Below, one piece after another: positions 52,868-61,417 of a DNA stretch of 64,000 nucleotides; position 1 is the first letter of the stretch; the number at the start of each line of letters is the position of its first letter. The stretch comes from Sediminicola sp040566555 (lineage in GTDB: Bacteria; Bacteroidota; Bacteroidia; Flavobacteriales; Flavobacteriaceae): NCBI RefSeq assembly GCF_040566555.1, contig NZ_JBEWYP010000005.1, positions 186,001 to 250,000 on the forward strand. The letters are read 5' to 3'. A program made the translations under genes and the position numbers. The notes beneath the pieces were generated by a model. That model did no database searches. It worked only from the letters and a program-made list of their open reading frames with translations, and was not told the origin of the DNA.

Positions 52868-53536
52868 TTACTTTTGACTATTTAGAATTTTAATAAAATC
52901 TTCCCTGGGAATTTCTTCCGCCCCCAGACTTTCCAGGTGTGGGGTATACACCTGACAATCGATCAAGCTGTACTGCTTTTCTCCTAGTTCTTCGGCCAAT
53001 TTTATAAATGCAAATTTCGAGGCGTTACTTACCTTACTGAACATGCTTTCACCACAAAACACATGACCCAGATCTATTCCATAGAGTCCACCTACCAATT
53101 CATCATCTTCCCATACCTCATAGGATTTTGCAATGCCGAGCTTGTGTAGCTTCACATAGGCTTTCTTCATGGATTGTGTAATCCATGTTCCCATTTGGTC
53201 CTTTCTCGGACTTTGGGCACATTGATCAATAACTGCCTCAAATTGGGTGTTCTTGGTCAATTTAAATTGATTCCCCTCTAAAATTTTGCGCATGCTTTTA
53301 GAGACTTTTATTTTATTGGGAAAGAGCACCATTCTGGGATCGGGACTCCACCAGAGAATCAAGGAATCCTCATTGAACCACGGAAAAATTCCATTCTTGT
53401 AGGCCAATAGGAGTCGCTCTGAAGTTAAATCCCCCCCTACCGCCAACAAGCCTTCCTCATTGGCATGTTCCACGGGAGGAAACTCCAAGCGCTCTGTCAC
53501 AAAGAACAATGGGTGATGTCCGCTATCCTTTTTCAC
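52868..53536 (-). CDS. aat: Leucyl/phenylalanyl-tRNA-protein transferase
   Basis: A 222-residue enzyme that adds Leu or Phe to proteins with N-terminal Lys/Arg, marking them for ClpAP. It has the family core PPVEHANEEGLLAVGGDL, GIFPWFNED and WWSPDPRMVLFP and the C-terminal LIDCQVYTPHLESLGAEEIPR. The ATG at 53536 gives a normal length. No clpS is near. Confidence 0.94.
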   Translation of the reverse strand: MKKDSGHHPLFFVTERLEFPPVEHANEEGLLAVGGDLTSERLLLAYKNGIFPWFNEDSLILWWSPDPRMVLFPNKIKVSKSMRKILEGNQFKLTKNTQFEAVIDQCAQSPRKDQMGTWITQSMKKAYVKLHKLGIAKSYEVWEDDELVGGLYGIDLGHVFCGESMFSKVSNASKFAFIKLAEELGEKQYSLIDCQVYTPHLESLGAEEIPREDFIKILNSQK

Positions 53537-53571
53537 AATATCCTATTTTATATAAAACTAATGAAAACGAA

Positions 53572-53607
53572 ACGACCTACCCAATTTCAAAAAAAAGGAT
53601 AGGTCGT
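53572..53607 (-). terminator. Weak terminator after the DUF3127 gene
   Basis: On the minus strand ACGACCTA / TAGGTCGT with a 20-nt loop and a T-rich tail, 37 nt after the DUF3127 stop. The loop is long. Confidence 0.45.
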
Positions 53608-53643
53608 ATTATCTTAATACCGGTTGATACAGTACCTAATTCA

Positions 53644-54021
53644 TTAGAAAGGTAGATCGTCGTGATCTTCCTCGTTTAATTTATCAGCTGGCTCAAAAGC
53701 ATCCATAGGTGGTACTGGAGGCATTCCGGCACCGCCCTGTTCGGACTGCACACCTTCTATTCTCCATCCTTGGATAGAGTTAAAGTATTTTGTCTCCCCT
53801 TGTGGATTCACCCATTCGCGACCCCTTAGGTTGATGCTAACCTTAACTTCCTGACCTGCACTGTAATTATTCAATAGGTCGCATTTATCCTGTACAAATT
53901 CAATCATGATATGTTGCGGATATTGCTCCTCCGTAGTAATCACCATTTCTCTTTTTCTAAAACCGTTGTTTCCAAAAGTTTTGGTCTCATCGACCATTTT
54001 GATCTTTCCTTGTATTTCCAT
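53644..54021 (-). CDS. DUF3127 protein (OB-fold-like, nucleic-acid-binding type)
   Basis: A 125-residue protein of the DUF3127 family, with an all-beta core (EIQGKIKMV, YPQHIMIEFVQDKCDLLNNY, VKVSINLRGREW) reminiscent of an OB fold and a disordered acidic tail (PVPPMDAFEPADKLNEED, end DLPF) like those of single-strand DNA-binding proteins, whose tips recruit partners. It is 3 nt downstream of the flavin reductase gene. Confidence 0.82.
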   Translation of the reverse strand: MEIQGKIKMVDETKTFGNNGFRKREMVITTEEQYPQHIMIEFVQDKCDLLNNYSAGQEVKVSINLRGREWVNPQGETKYFNSIQGWRIEGVQSEQGGAGMPPVPPMDAFEPADKLNEEDHDDLPF

Positions 54022-54024
54022 TGT

Positions 54025-54909
54025 CTATTTATTTGCTAACAATACTTTCCATGCAGAATGTACCTCGTTATTATGTAAAAATTCTTGTGCTTTTTTATGT
54101 AATTGCTCTTTGTTGTCCCCACTTAATATTGACCTGATCGCCACATTGGAAGCTATAAATTCTTTCACCTCTTCTTTCGATGGCAAGTGCTCCACATTGC
54201 CCAACATGCCTAGATCATTACCGGTTAAAATAGAACTGTGCCTTATTTCCTCCGGGATATTATCTATTCCTATTCCCAAGGAAGATAAGGGTTTTGGCAC
54301 TTCGAACAGCCCCATATTGGCCCTGGAATACCAGTTGCCACCCATACGTGCCACTTGGTCAATTTTATGTTGGTCTATGGTGCCGGAAGCGTCCAAGATG
54401 GATTCATCTACATGGATCTTTACCACCTCAGAAAAAATAAGGTTGCCCGCTCCACCTTCCTTTCCCAAGGCCTCTACTTTTATGACCTTGCACTCAAACT
54501 GTACCGGGGATTCCGCCACTCGAAAAGGGGTCACCAGATCCGACTTCAACATGGTCAGACCCGCTTTAATAAACTCGTTCTCCCCTTCAACATATTCCGT
54601 ACTCGACAAAGACATTTGCTGTACCATGTCGTAGTTGACTATGTTAATAACCACTTCCTTCGTCTTTAATACATTTTCCAAGGTATGTTTTGTTGTATTG
54701 TCCCTGACCCTCCTGGCCGGTGAAAAAATCATGATCGGAGGATTGGCACTAAAGACATTGAAAAAACTGAAGGGAGACAGATTTGGCCTTCCATTTTCAT
54801 CAACAGTACTTGCAAATGCTATGGGTCTAGGACCAACAGCACCTAGAAGATAGCCATGTAATTTGGCCGTAGGAATCTCTGAAGGTGTAATGGAAAGCAA
54901 TTTTTTCAT
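54025..54909 (-). CDS. Flavin-reductase-domain protein
   Basis: A 294-residue FMN-binding split-barrel protein of the flavin reductase-like family (AVGPRPIAFASTV, SPFSFFNVFSANPP). Such enzymes reduce flavin for monooxygenases or carry FMN themselves. I start at ATG 54909 (MKKLLSITP); the upstream codons lack ordinary coding character. First gene of a two-gene unit with DUF3127. Confidence 0.87.
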   Translation of the reverse strand: MKKLLSITPSEIPTAKLHGYLLGAVGPRPIAFASTVDENGRPNLSPFSFFNVFSANPPIMIFSPARRVRDNTTKHTLENVLKTKEVVINIVNYDMVQQMSLSSTEYVEGENEFIKAGLTMLKSDLVTPFRVAESPVQFECKVIKVEALGKEGGAGNLIFSEVVKIHVDESILDASGTIDQHKIDQVARMGGNWYSRANMGLFEVPKPLSSLGIGIDNIPEEIRHSSILTGNDLGMLGNVEHLPSKEEVKEFIASNVAIRSILSGDNKEQLHKKAQEFLHNNEVHSAWKVLLANK

Positions 54910-55019
54910 AGTGGGGCAAAGGTAAGTAAATTGTATGCACAAATGAAACAATCATCGTGTTTGGAAATAGAATAACTTTTGACAAATTGCGTTATCTTTA
55001 GAACTAATTAATAATTTGG

Positions 55020-56165
55020 ATGACCCTAAATCCCAAAAAAACGTCTAACATTTTACTGCTGATAGCTTCCTTTGTTATCGTTAGCCTGATTCTATGGAAT
55101 ACCAATAGTTTTTTTAAAAAGTTCAAAGAGGAGGAGCGATTGAAAATGGAGATTTGGGCCACGGCCCAATCGGAACTCTTACAATCTTCAGAAGATCGTG
55201 ATTTGGGAAACCTTCACGTGAAAATATTTCAGAACAATACCTCCACGCCTATGATTTTGGTAAATAAGGACCAATCAATCAAGGTGAACAATATCACTGA
55301 GGACGAAGCACAGGATACTTCGTACCTCACCAAAAAAATTGTCCAGTTCCAAGCGGAGAACACCCCCATTTCCATTGACTACAAAGGGGAACAATTGGCC
55401 ACCCTCTATTATGGGAACTCCGAGGTCTTGAACAGGTTAAAATATTATCCTATTGCCCTGTTGCTCATCATCTTTTTGTTTGGTGCCGTTATTTTCTTTT
55501 TCTTTAAAACCAACAAGGCTTCCGAACAGAACAAACTATGGGCAGGCATGGCCAAAGAGACTGCGCATCAAATAGGCACTCCCCTTACCTCCCTACTGGG
55601 TTGGAATGAGCTTCTAAAGGCAGAGAACATCAGCACTTCCATTACCGATGAAATTGATAAGGATATCATGAGATTACAGACGATAACGGAACGATTTTCT
55701 AAAATTGGGTCCTTGCCCAAACTAAAGGAATACGATATCGTACAGGAAACAAAGGATGCCTACGATTACCTGAAATTGAGAAGCTCCAAGCTGATACAAT
55801 TTTCTTTTGATAGTAAAATAGAATCCCTGCCAGTACTGCTGAACAGGGAATTATATCATTGGACCATAGAGAATCTCGTTAAAAATGGTATTGATGCCAT
55901 GAGGGGGAAAGGAAGCATTTCAATCGAGATTATACCAAGTGGAAATTTCGTCACCATTTTGGTGTCCGACTCTGGACAAGGAATTCCAAAGAGCAATTTC
56001 AACAACATCTTTAACCCTGGGGTAACTTCCAAAAAACGAGGATGGGGATTAGGGCTTTCACTGGTAAAAAGAATTGTAGAAGAGTATCATCAAGGGAAAA
56101 TTAAAGTATTGTCCTCGAGCAAAGAGGGGACCATTATGAAAATTTCGTTAAAAGTAAATGCATAA
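55020..56165 (+). CDS. Membrane sensor histidine kinase with HQIGTPL H-box
   Basis: A 381-residue kinase: transmembrane helices at about 9-29 and 143-163 flank a ~110-residue periplasmic sensor, followed by DHp (AKETAHQIGTPLT, His183) and HATPase (N box NLVKNGIDAM, G1 DSGQGIP, G2 GWGLGLSLV). The HQIGTPL variant of the H-box is typical of a Bacteroidota subgroup. No response regulator is adjacent, so it is an orphan. Its stop overlaps or abuts the start of the zinc-ribbon membrane protein. Confidence 0.9.
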   Translation: MTLNPKKTSNILLLIASFVIVSLILWNTNSFFKKFKEEERLKMEIWATAQSELLQSSEDRDLGNLHVKIFQNNTSTPMILVNKDQSIKVNNITEDEAQDTSYLTKKIVQFQAENTPISIDYKGEQLATLYYGNSEVLNRLKYYPIALLLIIFLFGAVIFFFFKTNKASEQNKLWAGMAKETAHQIGTPLTSLLGWNELLKAENISTSITDEIDKDIMRLQTITERFSKIGSLPKLKEYDIVQETKDAYDYLKLRSSKLIQFSFDSKIESLPVLLNRELYHWTIENLVKNGIDAMRGKGSISIEIIPSGNFVTILVSDSGQGIPKSNFNNIFNPGVTSKKRGWGLGLSLVKRIVEEYHQGKIKVLSSSKEGTIMKISLKVNA

Positions 56166-56166
56166 T

Positions 56167-56517
56167 ATGGCAAAGGAAGAATTGAAAATTATCAAGGAAG
56201 CAGAACTGACGAATAATTGCCCCGAATGTTTTAACCAAGAGTTACGGCTCACCTTTTACCAAAAACATAAATACAATAGTTTTTATCACAAAACGTCAGG
56301 GGAGGTAACCCATGAAATTAAATGTAAAACATGTGACTCCACTATCTACCCGGTTTCATGGACGGAAGATATAGAACGTGTTTTTGATTTCTACAGAAAA
56401 ATGGTGGTCCCGGATAGGGCGACCATAAAATTCACCATGTTATTTTATACCCTGATCTTGATTTTGATAGTCCTGGTATCTGGCGGCATCTATCTCTATT
56501 TACAGAAGATTATTTGA
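56167..56517 (+). CDS. Small membrane protein with zinc-ribbon-like Cys pairs
   Basis: A ~116-residue protein with two Cys pairs, CPEC (residues about 15-18) and CKTC, set 40 residues apart like a zinc ribbon, then one C-terminal transmembrane helix (about 88-112). ATG 56158 is in frame but lies inside the kinase gene; ATG 56167 (MAKEELKI) is preferred. The tight linkage to the histidine kinase suggests a common role. Function unknown. Its 3' end overlaps the HIT gene by 8 bp. Confidence 0.8.
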   Translation: MAKEELKIIKEAELTNNCPECFNQELRLTFYQKHKYNSFYHKTSGEVTHEIKCKTCDSTIYPVSWTEDIERVFDFYRKMVVPDRATIKFTMLFYTLILILIVLVSGGIYLYLQKII

Positions 56518-56902
56518 TATTACTGCTGATTTTTGCAGCTATCCCTTCAAATTCCTCTTTGGATAAGGACACTTTATGTTGGAAGGTAGCATCTTTCATT
56601 TCATTTAAGGGGATAAGGTGCACATGTACGTGGGGCACCTCCAACCCAATAACGGTCATCCCCACCCGCTTACAATCTATGGAAGCCTCAATGGCCTTGC
56701 CCACTTTTCTGGCAAAACCCATAAGCCCCAAATAGGTAGGCTCGTCAAGATCCAATATTTTATTTACTTCTTTTTTGGGGACGCACAGGGTATGCCCTTT
56801 TGCGTTCGGATTTACATCTAGAAAAGCAATGAAATTCTCGTCTTCAGCTATTTTATAGCATGGTATTTCTCCATTGATGATTTTTGTAAAGATACTTGCC
56901 AT
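56510..56902 (-). CDS. HIT family nucleotide hydrolase
   Basis: A 130-residue histidine-triad protein with the catalytic HVHVHLIPL motif and FTKIINGEIPCYKI opening, typical of the HINT/PKCI branch, which hydrolyse adenosine phosphoramidates. It is downstream of greA on the minus strand, a conserved pairing. Its end overlaps the zinc-ribbon gene by 8 bp. Confidence 0.95.
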   Translation of the reverse strand: MASIFTKIINGEIPCYKIAEDENFIAFLDVNPNAKGHTLCVPKKEVNKILDLDEPTYLGLMGFARKVGKAIEASIDCKRVGMTVIGLEVPHVHVHLIPLNEMKDATFQHKVSLSKEEFEGIAAKISSNIK

Positions 56903-56918
56903 ATTCCCAATTGGTATT

Positions 56919-56953
56919 TAAAAAAAAAGTCCCATCAAATATTTGATAGGACT
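56919..56953 (-). terminator. Terminator after greA
   Basis: On the minus strand a 13-bp inverted repeat with one mismatch, AGTCCTATCAAAT / ATTTGATGGGACT, followed by a T/A tail. It lies between greA and the HIT gene, so it may limit read-through. Confidence 0.8.
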
Positions 56954-56974
56954 AAATATAACTATTAATTTTTT

Positions 56975-57451
56975 TTACGATCTCGTAATTTCCATTATTT
57001 CAAACTTAATGGTCCCATTGGGAATGGTAATTTCTGCAACGTCCCCTACTTTTTTTCCTAAAAGTCCCTTTCCGATCGGGGAGCTGACGGAGATTTTTCC
57101 AGCCTTGAGGTTGGCCTCACTTTCCGCAACCAGCGTATATTTCATTTCCATGCCATTTGCCTGGTTCTTTAATTTCACCGTAGACAACACCAATACCTTG
57201 GACGTGTCCAACTGGGATTCATCAATGAGTCGCGCATTGGACACAATTTCCTCCAATTTTGCAATCTTAAGTTCCAACAACCCTTGCGCCTCTTTGGCCG
57301 CATCATATTCGGCATTTTCAGAAAGATCGCCCTTATCCCTAGCTTCGGCAATGGCCTGGGAAGACTTCGGACGCTCCACATCCTTAAGTTGGTTTAATTC
57401 GGCTTTGAGTTTTTTTAAGCCCTCAGCTGTATAATACGATATGTTACTCAT
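56975..57451 (-). CDS. greA: Transcription elongation factor GreA
   Basis: A 158-residue Gre factor that rescues backtracked RNA polymerase by transcript cleavage. It has the N-terminal coiled-coil with the acidic tip (DKGDLSENAEYDAAKE) and the C-terminal FKBP-like domain (SPIGKGLLGKKVGD). Normal length. A CAAATATA (minus TATATTTG) -7-type element lies far upstream at 57593-57600. Confidence 0.96.
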   Translation of the reverse strand: MSNISYYTAEGLKKLKAELNQLKDVERPKSSQAIAEARDKGDLSENAEYDAAKEAQGLLELKIAKLEEIVSNARLIDESQLDTSKVLVLSTVKLKNQANGMEMKYTLVAESEANLKAGKISVSSPIGKGLLGKKVGDVAEITIPNGTIKFEIMEITRS

Positions 57452-57650
57452 AAATTCTTTCCTTTAAAATTCTAGAACATGGACCATGTTCCGTTCCTAC
57501 TAATCCCTTATCAGAATCATTCAATCTGCTAGTTCTATTGATTTCAGCATTTTACAAATAGGAAAATCCTCTTTTTTATAGAGGATTTAAGACAAATATA
57601 CATAATTTTTGTTCAATTTTGCGGATGTTATTGGAAATACATAGAGCGAT

Positions 57651-58088
57651 ATGAAACGTATTTTATGCCTAGTTTTTGTTGGTTTATTTCTCTCCTGCAG
57701 TACCGATAGGGTCAGTAGCAATCCTTATTTACAGGATATTGGTTTTAGGTTTGATCTAAACTTAAGCCTACCCCTTTACAGTCCTTTGACGAATGCGGGG
57801 AGTGCGGTTTATGTAGAAAACAAGACTGCCGGCTTAAGGGGTATCTTTGTCATCAATACCGGATTTGACACATTCATGGCATGGGAAGCAAGTTGCCCTA
57901 ACCATGTACCAAATGAATGCTCCACAATGACCCTTAAGGGCCAGATTGTGACCTGTGCGTGTGAAGGGTATGAATATAACTTATACACGGGCCAATTGAT
58001 GAATAGACCTGAAGATGGGAGCCGGTATTACGATCTACTCTTCTATCGCAGCACGTTCAATGGCAATGTGGTTTCCGTATCCAATTAA
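57651..58088 (+). CDS. Rieske-like lipoprotein with altered cluster ligands
   Basis: A 145-residue lipoprotein (LFLSCS, lipid Cys16). Its second half follows the Rieske pattern: CPNH at 82-85, then VTCACEGYEYNL at 101-111 followed by YTGQLMNRP as in the VTCPCHGxxFDLxTGxxxxGP of Rieske proteins. The ligands are not canonical: the first motif is C-x2-H and the second is C-x-C-E, so the second His is Glu105. It may bind no cluster, or a different one. Divergent from greA. Confidence 0.75.
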   Translation: MKRILCLVFVGLFLSCSTDRVSSNPYLQDIGFRFDLNLSLPLYSPLTNAGSAVYVENKTAGLRGIFVINTGFDTFMAWEASCPNHVPNECSTMTLKGQIVTCACEGYEYNLYTGQLMNRPEDGSRYYDLLFYRSTFNGNVVSVSN

Positions 58089-58103
58089 TAGAACGCTATC
58101 AAT

Positions 58104-58706
58104 TTATTTTGCTGGAGGCACTCCCTTTTTTGTCTTATCCAAGTTTTTTTCAATACGGGAATCAGGGATAAACCATATGATAGCGACAATAATATAGATG
58201 CCAATGGCCGCCCACGTATTTAAGAAGGAAATGAGCAATCCAAAAGTGTACAAGGCTATGGACAACTTTCCCTTTGAATCTGTACCAACAGCCTTTCTCA
58301 GTACAAAATTCTCCTTATGACTCTTAATAATAGTGCGTTGTAGTATATAAAATGCAATTGCACTCATCAATAATATAAAACCATACAAGGCAACGGGAAC
58401 AGCCTCCATATAGTTTTCACCGATCCAAGTGGTAGAAAATGGAATCAAAGACAACCAAAACAGCAAATGAAGATTACTCCACAATATCTTACCATTGATT
58501 TTTTGGGTGACCTGAAAAAGATGATGGTGATTGTTCCAATAAATCCCTATGTAGATGAAGCTAAAAAAATAACTCACAATTGTTGGCACAATAGGGATCA
58601 AGGATTCCAAAGTAACTTGATCTGGAGATACCAATTCCAAAACCATAATGGTGATAATAATGGCAAGCACCCCATCACTAAAAGCTTCCAATCTATTTGA
58701 AGTCAT
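58104..58706 (-). CDS. TMEM175-like potassium channel family (DUF1211) membrane protein
   Basis: A ~200-residue protein of about six transmembrane helices with the diagnostic N-terminal motif NRLEAFSDGVLAIIITI, the RxxxFSD signature of bacterial TMEM175 channels, which are tetrameric and potassium-selective. ATG 58706 (MTSNRLEAF) is chosen over a GTG seven codons upstream. Monocistronic. Confidence 0.88.
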   Translation of the reverse strand: MTSNRLEAFSDGVLAIIITIMVLELVSPDQVTLESLIPIVPTIVSYFFSFIYIGIYWNNHHHLFQVTQKINGKILWSNLHLLFWLSLIPFSTTWIGENYMEAVPVALYGFILLMSAIAFYILQRTIIKSHKENFVLRKAVGTDSKGKLSIALYTFGLLISFLNTWAAIGIYIIVAIIWFIPDSRIEKNLDKTKKGVPPAK

Positions 58707-58861
58707 ACTATCTAAGTCAATGCGCACAAAAATAACTTAAAAAATGAAGTGCGATGGGTATAATAAAGATAAAATTAAAGACTCTAAACCATTGAAATAA
58801 AGCACTTTTCCAGTTTAAAATTTTCATCCTCCTACCAACCCAAATCAAAAATATTTGCGCA

Positions 58862-58900
58862 TAAAAAAAGGAGCATTATGCACTACAGCAAAATGCCCCC
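58862..58900 (-). terminator. Terminator of the thiamine-type TonB receptor gene
   Basis: On the minus strand GGGGCATT / AATGCTCC, with one G-U pair and a 14-nt loop, followed by a run of T, 25 nt after the stop codon. Confidence 0.8.
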
Positions 58901-58924
58901 CTTCCAATAGATACTCTGAAGTCT

Positions 58925-61096
58925 CTAAAAATTAAAGGTAGCTCCCACCAAAAAATTGATTCCTGCTTGCGGATAATATCCTGCCCCTTCTACCGTGGTA
59001 ATTGTTCCCGGAGTAGAAAAATCATCATCATAGGTAAAGAAATAACCGTTGGATACATATAATGAGTCAAACACATTATTCACCAAGCCGGACAAGACAA
59101 TGCTTTTGATGAACGACTTGGTCCTGATTTCATATTGAACATTAAAATCGGTCTGCGAATAAGCACTTAAGGTTGAATTTTCAGAATCTATATTACCCAT
59201 ATATTGTTTCCCCACATACTTGGTCAAAACACTAAACTGTAGATTCTCTTTTGGCAAATAGGTAAATACATTGCCCAAAATTACATTGGGTGAAAAAGAG
59301 ATATTGGTATTTCCTAAATCTTGCAAGACTCCATCTCTTTCAAAAACATAATCTCTGTTCTTATTGGTGCTCAAGGCCACATTTGGCCTAATTCTAAACC
59401 TATCGCCCAAGGCTATTGTGGCATCTACCTCTAGGCCCAACCTATAACTATCCCCAATATTGGCACGAAGCGGGGCGCCAACATCGTTCAGCTCGCCTGT
59501 CAACACCAATTGATCCTTGTAGTTCATATAATACACATTGGTGTTCAATTGCACCTCTTGTGAAACATAGCGCCATCCTAGTTCAAAATCATTAAGCTTT
59601 TCCGGCCTTGGACTGCCACTTTCATAATCGTTCCTATTTGGCTCACGGTTAGCCCTTGCGTAGGACAGGTAGAAATTATTGTTGCGATCCATGTCATAGG
59701 TTATCCCCGTCTTAGGGTTAAAGAAATTAAAACTATCATCCACTAAACCGGTATCTTCCCCATTGGCTGTATAGGAAACCCTTCTATACTGTAGATCTCC
59801 ATAGAGGCTCCATCTGTCATTCAGGGCGTAATTGACTTTTGAAAAGAAGTTAAAATCGGTTTTAACAGAAGTATCGTCATAATAGCGATCCCTATACTCA
59901 CTATCTCCAGTGAAACGGGCCCAAATGATTTCTCCAAAATGATCCCCTTCGTATTTGTTCCATCCCCCACCAAGAATCAGATTGATCTTCTCATTGGTGT
60001 AATTGGCCGAAAATGTGGTTCCGTAAAAATCATTGTCCAACCAACGCCTTCTAATTAGATCTGTGGTATCTACCAATTCACCATTTACAGTTATGGGCTC
60101 AAAACCATAATCGGAGAAATCCTCATCCTCCTTAAACTGTTCAAAATAACCCCTGCCCCGAGTATAGTGCAAACCTATATTGGTATTCCAGTGTTCCGAT
60201 ACTTGTTCGTTCCAGAGCAATTGAGCATGGTCTTGTTTATAATTATCCACTTCATTATCATAGAATTGGGTGATTCCATTTTCATCCGTATAGATCCCCG
60301 CAAAATTGAAGGTCCTGTCCGCTTCCAAGGTACCCTTATCTATGCCGTACCACGACTGATAGGTGATCTCGTGGCCTCCAAACAGGAGGGCTTTTACCAA
60401 GGTATTATCATCCTTATAGGCCCCTTGCAAAAAATAAGATTCCAATTTGGATGAAGCCCTATCCACATAACCATCTGAAGAAATCCTGGACAGACGCCCG
60501 GCAACTTCCACATGATCATTGAGAAGGCCTGTACTGAATTTCAGGTTGTTCCTCAGCGTACCAAAACTACCTACTGAAGAGGAGATTTGCGCATAGCCTT
60601 CTTCACTAATGGCATCAGTCAGTAAATTTAAACTGGCACCAAAGGCCCCTGCCCCATTAGTGGAGGTTCCTACCCCACGCTGCAATTGTAAGCTTTCCGT
60701 TGAGGAGGCAAAATCTGGCATGTTGACCCAGAAAGTGCCGTGGGATTCCGAATCGTTATATGGAATTCCGTTGATGGTAACGTTCACCCTTGTAGCATCA
60801 CTTCCCCTAACGCGAATACCGGTGTATCCCACCCCGGCGCCGGCATCAGATGTGGTGACTACCGATGGCAAAAAGTTCATTAGAATAGGAATGTCCTGTC
60901 CCAAATTCCTGGGTTTGATCTGCTCCTTGGTAAGATTGGAAAAGGTGACTGGTGATTCTTTGGTCACGCGAACAGCAGATACAAAGACCTCGTCCAAAGT
61001 GATTTTTTTACCCTCCAAAGAATCGATGGGTTTTTCTTGACCGTAGACCGACAGGGCGGCACCAAACACGGCAACTGTTGTGAATAAAGTTTTCAT
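58925..61096 (-). CDS. TonB-dependent receptor under TPP riboswitch, predicted thiamine receptor
   Basis: A 723-residue outer-membrane receptor: signal peptide ending VYGQ, a TonB-box-like segment with VFVSAVR, plug domain (PILMNFLPSVV, GYTGIRVRGSDATRVNVTINGIPYND, LQRGVGTSTNGAGAFGAS) and a 22-strand barrel with aromatic C-terminus (FLVGATFNF). It lacks the carboxypeptidase-like N-terminal domain of the other receptor. A TPP riboswitch precedes it, the arrangement reported for the thiamine-regulated receptor class of Bacteroidota, so thiamine or a precursor is the likely ligand. No inner-membrane partner is adjacent. Confidence 0.9.
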   Translation of the reverse strand: MKTLFTTVAVFGAALSVYGQEKPIDSLEGKKITLDEVFVSAVRVTKESPVTFSNLTKEQIKPRNLGQDIPILMNFLPSVVTTSDAGAGVGYTGIRVRGSDATRVNVTINGIPYNDSESHGTFWVNMPDFASSTESLQLQRGVGTSTNGAGAFGASLNLLTDAISEEGYAQISSSVGSFGTLRNNLKFSTGLLNDHVEVAGRLSRISSDGYVDRASSKLESYFLQGAYKDDNTLVKALLFGGHEITYQSWYGIDKGTLEADRTFNFAGIYTDENGITQFYDNEVDNYKQDHAQLLWNEQVSEHWNTNIGLHYTRGRGYFEQFKEDEDFSDYGFEPITVNGELVDTTDLIRRRWLDNDFYGTTFSANYTNEKINLILGGGWNKYEGDHFGEIIWARFTGDSEYRDRYYDDTSVKTDFNFFSKVNYALNDRWSLYGDLQYRRVSYTANGEDTGLVDDSFNFFNPKTGITYDMDRNNNFYLSYARANREPNRNDYESGSPRPEKLNDFELGWRYVSQEVQLNTNVYYMNYKDQLVLTGELNDVGAPLRANIGDSYRLGLEVDATIALGDRFRIRPNVALSTNKNRDYVFERDGVLQDLGNTNISFSPNVILGNVFTYLPKENLQFSVLTKYVGKQYMGNIDSENSTLSAYSQTDFNVQYEIRTKSFIKSIVLSGLVNNVFDSLYVSNGYFFTYDDDFSTPGTITTVEGAGYYPQAGINFLVGATFNF

Positions 61097-61117
61097 TCGT
61101 AATAATTAGTTACGAAT
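61095..61117 (-). promoter_or_regulatory. Hairpin covering the start codon of the TonB receptor, possible expression platform
   Basis: ATTCGTAA / TTACGAAT, a perfect 8-bp inverted repeat with a 7-nt loop, includes two bases of the ATG (61094-61096). It could close the ribosome entry site when the TPP riboswitch is bound. An alternative pairing partner in the leader is not obvious by eye. Confidence 0.45.
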
Positions 61118-61216
61118 AAAAGGGGCTGTTATTCTTGTTAAAATTTGATTTTTGTTCAAATCGATCACATTTCTGAGTCGATAATAAACGTTGGAAATTC
61201 CAAATAGCGATTTTCG

Positions 61217-61290
61217 CATCCCTTGGCAGCATTACCCGCCCAGGTTCCTTGGGTATAATCTCAGCCTGCCGAAACAAGCACCCCTTTGAG
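61217..61290 (-). ncRNA. TPP (thi-box) riboswitch
   Basis: On the minus strand the conserved blocks occur in order: GGGGTGC, GGCTGAGA (61259-61266), TACCC, GAACCTG (61241-61247), GGGTAATGCTGCCAAGGGATG. These are the universal thi-box core residues, in the J3-2/P4/P5 order. It lies about 120 nt ahead of the TonB receptor ATG. The gap 61097-61417 holds this element, the start-codon hairpin and the promoter region of the divergent hybrid kinase; no gene. Confidence 0.95.
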
Positions 61291-61417
61291 ATGGGGCAAA
61301 TTTACATGCAGACATTCACATATCATAATAAAAAACCATATTTTAATACTTTATTACAAAATCCTACCAAGGCGTTAAATACGTATATTCTTGTAATAGA
61401 TTTGGTCACTAAAGCAA

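Noticed and set aside
57564..57588. Hairpin AAATCCTCT / AGAGGATTT as a terminator or attenuator of greA
   Set aside because: No gene reads into it on the plus strand, and the likely greA start site falls inside it, so a role could not be argued.
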